Positions 5,280-8,664 of a DNA stretch of 8,664 bases are shown here, in pieces. Each line of letters starts with the position of its first letter. The stretch's first letter is position 1. Where the stretch lies: NCBI GenBank assembly GCA_031284295.1, contig JAITAE010000038.1:1-8664 (forward strand), given 5' to 3'. This stretch comes from Spirochaetaceae bacterium (lineage in GTDB: Bacteria; Spirochaetota; Spirochaetia; Treponematales; Breznakiellaceae). The notes under the pieces were generated by a model. It was not told the DNA's origin, did no database searches, and was given only the letters and a program-made list of their open reading frames with translations. The position numbers and the translations under genes are program-made.

Positions 5280-8200
5280 TGAAATACTGAACGGTTTAAA
5301 CGCGGAACAGCTTGAAGCCGTAAAAACACTTTCCAGCGTCGTGGTGAGCGCAGGCGCAGGTTCCGGCAAGACAAAGGTACTGGCATCGCGTTTTGCGTAC
5401 CTTGTAATTGAAAAAGGTCTGAAGGTTGACGAGATTCTGACGCTTACCTTTACAAACAAGGCTACAAACGAGATGTACAGCCGTATATACAGGCTGCTGT
5501 CAGGTCAAGATGGCGATGCGGCGCGCGCCGCCATAAGGGATTTTCACAAGGCCAGAATACAGACCCTCGATTCTTTCTGCGCCGAAATTTGCACGCTCGC
5601 CTCCGCGCGTTACGGCGTAAAAAGTGATTTTACCACGGGCGCGGACGCGGTGTACGACATGGCAAGTGAGGCGGCGCTTTCCTTTGTTTTGGACAACCGC
5701 GGCAGCCCCGGAATAAAGGCCCTGATCACGGACAATAAGATTCGCGATATTGCGCAGGGTCTTTTCGCCGGAATCGTAACAGAATACGGGTCGCTGACGA
5801 ACCCGCTTCCGTTTGACCGGTACATACAGAAACAACGGCGCGAGCTGATCGAAAAATGGCGGCTCTATTCGGACAGTGTTGACGAAATGGCGGCAGTTAT
5901 AAAAAGAGAACTGCCCGGCGTTAAGAATGTTACGACGGCAACGTATAAAAACTTTTACGCGCTGTTTAACGGTGAATTGGACCTCAGCCGGCCCGAAATT
6001 GAGGCCTTGTTTACGGGGCGGTCCGATTCGCCGGACTCGTCCGCTCAAAAAAACGCGGTTCGGGAATCACTTTACCGCTTTCTCGCGGAGCTTGCCGGAA
6101 TTAACGGTTTACGAAAAGTCGGAAAGACGGGCGGCATGGAAACGATAGGCGAGGTTCACGGAAATTTTAAGGATGAGGTGTACCCGCAGATCGTTAAGAT
6201 AGCCGCGATGGCGCTGAATTTCGATACGGTGCGGGATGTGTTTTTGCTGCTTGACAAATTCCAGACGGAATTTAACAAACAGAAGCGTTTATCTGGAATT
6301 ATGACGTTTAACGATGTGGCGGAGCTTGCGCTGACAATACTAAAAAACGAGGCTGACATACGGAACATTTACACTGAAAAGATAAAGGCGGTAATGATAG
6401 ACGAGTTTCAGGACAACAATGAATTGCAGCGTGAATTGTTGTTTTTGACGGGCAAGGGCGGCATATTTTTTGTGGGCGATCAAAAACAGTCCATATACCG
6501 CTTCCGGGGCGCGGACGTGTCGGTATTCAGGAAGCTGGGGCGCGATATTGAAAAAAATATCAGGTTAAAAATAAATTACCGTTCGAGCGTCAGCCTTATA
6601 CAGGTGTTTAATGAAATATTCAGCCGTGTTTTTCCTGAAAAGAACGATGACGTACCGGACTTTGAGGCGGAGTACGAGCCGCTTGCCTGGCCGTCTTCTG
6701 GCACGCCGGAAGACGGCGCGCCGTCCGCAGGCGGTCCGGAAAAGGTTCAGGTATGCCTATTTGACAAAAATAATTTGAGCCGCGATGCGGAATGCGGCGC
6801 TGAAGATGTTGAGGCGGCCTTTGTCGCGGAAAAAATAAGGCGCATGGTGGACGGCGCGTATCAGGTACGGGACAGGGAGAGTGGCAAAAACCGGGCCTGT
6901 ATTTATAGTGACTTTGCCGTGCTGGAACGAAGCGTAAGTCATCAGCACAACCTTGAAAAACAGTTACGCGCCTTTGGCGTACCGTACAATTCAGAAAATT
7001 GCGCGGGACTCTTTACGGACGCGCCGGCAAACGACACGTACAATTTTTTGCGCTTGCTGGTTTACCCAAATGACAAGAGCGCGTACGCGGCTGTCCTTCG
7101 TTCCCCGTTTGCCCGTTTAAGCGATTTAACGCTGACGGTCTGTATGCTCAAATTTTCAGGGTTGCCGTTCGACCCCGTCGTCGAAAACGATTTGCCCGAG
7201 GCGGAGCGCGCGCCGTACAGGAGGGCCGGGAGTATGTATTACGAATTGCTGCGCGGAATACGCGAACGGAATTTAGGCTCGGCGGAACTTGTTACGAGCC
7301 TTTGGTACGACTACGGCTACCGTTACGACACGCTTTGGTCGCGGGAGGCGCAGGTTTACAACGATATATACGACTACCTGTTTGAATTGGCGCGCATCAA
7401 CGACGCGAACGGCAAAACACTTGCCGCTTTTGTCGATTACCTTGACGGGCTTGTGCGGAAAAAAGAAAAACTGTCCGATTTCGATCTGCCGCTTGAAAGG
7501 AGGGAGGGGGTTAAAATCATGACGATACACAAGAGTAAGGGGCTGGAATTTCCGATTGTATTCATTTACGGCGCGGGTTCTCACGGGCAGAACGTAAAAA
7601 ACACAGGCCTTGCGGCGTACAGTTCCGAATGGGGCGTATCTCTGAACCTGAAAGCCCCTGAAAATTTTCCGGTTGCGGATACGGGGAACTATTTTTTTGA
7701 CATGACGCGCGAGACGGAAAAGCAAAAGGAAGAGGCGGAACTGCGCCGTCTTTTGTATGTCGCCATGACACGGGCGGAAGACACGCTCGTTATAAGCGGT
7801 GTAAAAAACACGAAGAATACCGGCGTAAAAAGTTTTCTTGATCTGCTGGGGCCTGTTTTAAGCGGTGGAAACGCTCAGCTTTTTTCCGAAGAAGACATTG
7901 AAGCAAGGACACGGGCGGAAATTCGTGAGGCGGCCTTGAGGTCGGGGAGCGCCGGTAAAAAAACAACTTCCATGCGGAAGGCCGCGGACGCCGCCGCGGA
8001 AAAGTATGCGCTCGCGGCGGAAACCGAAAAACCGGAAATTTTTATTACGCGGAAGCCGGCAAGCCGTCTCTCCGAATCCGCCGCCGCTCACCTGGGAGAA
8101 AAGCCCGGTTACGCGGAACGGGAGGCGTCAACCTTTGACGGGGACGACGGCTTCTTTGAAAAGCTGGGGCTTACGCCGGTAGAGTTCGGAATCCTGGTAC

Positions 8201-8598
8201 ATAGTGTGATCGAAGAACGTTTTAGTACCGGAGGCGCGGCGCTTGAGAGACATCTGAATTCGGCGGCGGAAAAACTTGCGAATCAGTATGCTTCGGCATT
8301 TTTTGAAAGCGATATTGGGAAAAAAAGCCTGCGCTCATCCTTCCGTAAAACGGAATTTTCCTTTATGTCGCTGTACCGTGAGGGCGGCAAAAAAACGTAT
8401 ATTTCAGGCGTAATGGACCTGCTGTTTGAGTTTGAAAACGAAATATACATAGTTGATTATAAAACGGACAGGCTTATCGACCCCGAAAAACACCGCAAAC
8501 AGCTCGCCGTCTATTCGCGCGCGGCGGAGAATCTTTTTACGAAAAAAACGCGGGCCTGCCTGTTCTACCTGCGGGAAGGCCGGCTGTTCGAATTTTAA
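5269..8598 (+). CDS. addA: AddA subunit: SF1 (UvrD/RecB-like) helicase with C-terminal RecB-type nuclease
   Basis: This 1109-residue protein is the motor and second nuclease of AddAB. All superfamily 1A motifs are visible: the Q motif (LNAEQ, near 9-13), Walker A AGAGSGKT (28-35, K34), motif Ia TFTNKATNEM (60-69), QTLDSFC (98-104), Walker B IDEFQD (D378, E379), motif III GDQKQSIYRFRGAD (403-416), motif IV NYRSS (436-440), motif V MTIHKSKGLEFP (751-762) and motif VI LRRLLYVAMTRAED (825-838). After a charged Ala-rich linker (about 880-960) comes the nuclease domain: H978, D1050 in GVMDLL, D1063-Y-K1065 in IVDYKTDR, and Q1078/Y1082 in QLAVY. The catalytic set is therefore complete. It is slightly shorter than Bacillus subtilis AddA (about 1,230). 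The ATG at 5269 has AAGGGG 8 bases upstream and lies 11 bp inside addB, so translation is probably coupled, giving matched subunit amounts. Confidence 0.96.
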   Translation: MALDEILNGLNAEQLEAVKTLSSVVVSAGAGSGKTKVLASRFAYLVIEKGLKVDEILTLTFTNKATNEMYSRIYRLLSGQDGDAARAAIRDFHKARIQTLDSFCAEICTLASARYGVKSDFTTGADAVYDMASEAALSFVLDNRGSPGIKALITDNKIRDIAQGLFAGIVTEYGSLTNPLPFDRYIQKQRRELIEKWRLYSDSVDEMAAVIKRELPGVKNVTTATYKNFYALFNGELDLSRPEIEALFTGRSDSPDSSAQKNAVRESLYRFLAELAGINGLRKVGKTGGMETIGEVHGNFKDEVYPQIVKIAAMALNFDTVRDVFLLLDKFQTEFNKQKRLSGIMTFNDVAELALTILKNEADIRNIYTEKIKAVMIDEFQDNNELQRELLFLTGKGGIFFVGDQKQSIYRFRGADVSVFRKLGRDIEKNIRLKINYRSSVSLIQVFNEIFSRVFPEKNDDVPDFEAEYEPLAWPSSGTPEDGAPSAGGPEKVQVCLFDKNNLSRDAECGAEDVEAAFVAEKIRRMVDGAYQVRDRESGKNRACIYSDFAVLERSVSHQHNLEKQLRAFGVPYNSENCAGLFTDAPANDTYNFLRLLVYPNDKSAYAAVLRSPFARLSDLTLTVCMLKFSGLPFDPVVENDLPEAERAPYRRAGSMYYELLRGIRERNLGSAELVTSLWYDYGYRYDTLWSREAQVYNDIYDYLFELARINDANGKTLAAFVDYLDGLVRKKEKLSDFDLPLERREGVKIMTIHKSKGLEFPIVFIYGAGSHGQNVKNTGLAAYSSEWGVSLNLKAPENFPVADTGNYFFDMTRETEKQKEEAELRRLLYVAMTRAEDTLVISGVKNTKNTGVKSFLDLLGPVLSGGNAQLFSEEDIEARTRAEIREAALRSGSAGKKTTSMRKAADAAAEKYALAAETEKPEIFITRKPASRLSESAAAHLGEKPGYAEREASTFDGDDGFFEKLGLTPVEFGILVHSVIEERFSTGGAALERHLNSAAEKLANQYASAFFESDIGKKSLRSSFRKTEFSFMSLYREGGKKTYISGVMDLLFEFENEIYIVDYKTDRLIDPEKHRKQLAVYSRAAENLFTKKTRACLFYLREGRLFEF

Positions 8599-8664
8599 AA
8601 ATCCGCATCACACATATTACATAGTGCGCTTGCCCTGGGCCGCTTCTGTAAATCGTTGTTTTTT
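8599..8664. other. Short tail after addA, nothing identified
   Basis: These 66 bases contain only a weak GCC-CTG-GGC stem (8632-8640). The final T-run (8658-8664) is 17 bases further on and does not make a convincing terminator. A minus-strand frame reaching the window edge and ending at TTA 8617-8619 could be the 3' end of a convergent gene, but it is too short to judge. Confidence 0.3.

Noticed and set aside
8625..8664. Terminator after addA
   Set aside because: The only stem is 3 bp, and the T-run is 17 bases downstream of it.

Overview
The window looks like chromosomal DNA from an anaerobic bacterium of mixed base composition. A Treponema-like spirochaete is my best guess. This rests on the general look of the LacI-type regulator and the AddAB proteins, not on any marker gene, so the lineage is tentative. 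No rRNA, tRNA, CRISPR array, transposase or phage gene could be supported.

Layout from left to right. (1) Bases 1-125 are the first 41 codons of an aldo/keto reductase on the minus strand, cut by the window edge. (2) Bases 126-711 hold no convincing full gene. They contain short minus-strand reading frames, some with plausible ribosome binding sites, a 37-bp direct repeat present twice with a 66-bp period, and several small hairpins. The best reading is a decayed gene region, or possibly a small cysteine-rich peptide gene. (3) Bases 712-1707 (minus) encode a complete LacI/GalR-family regulator. (4) Bases 1708-2089 are a divergent intergenic region. It holds a likely promoter on each strand, a perfect palindrome at each promoter (10 bp and 12 bp), and a cluster of GC-rich hairpins between them. 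(5) Bases 2090-2434 (plus) encode a small single-domain cupin with all its metal ligands. (6) Bases 2478-5279 and 5269-8598 (plus) encode the two subunits of an AddAB helicase-nuclease, overlapping by 11 bp. (7) The last 66 bases carry nothing I can identify.

How the genes work together. AddB and AddA form one double-strand-break resection enzyme. AddA has all the superfamily 1 helicase motifs plus a C-terminal RecB-type nuclease. AddB has no visible Walker A, but keeps its own nuclease motifs and the four cysteines expected for an iron-sulfur cluster. The cupin lies 43 bp upstream of addB with no clear terminator between them, so it may be co-transcribed, though no functional link is known. 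The LacI-type protein probably controls its own promoter and perhaps the divergent cupin promoter. Because it lies on the same strand as the aldo/keto reductase, it may also belong to a carbohydrate or redox locus that continues to the left of the window.

Most of the window is ordinary housekeeping sequence. The parts worth a second look are the 126-640 repeat and small-frame region and the structured divergent promoter region.
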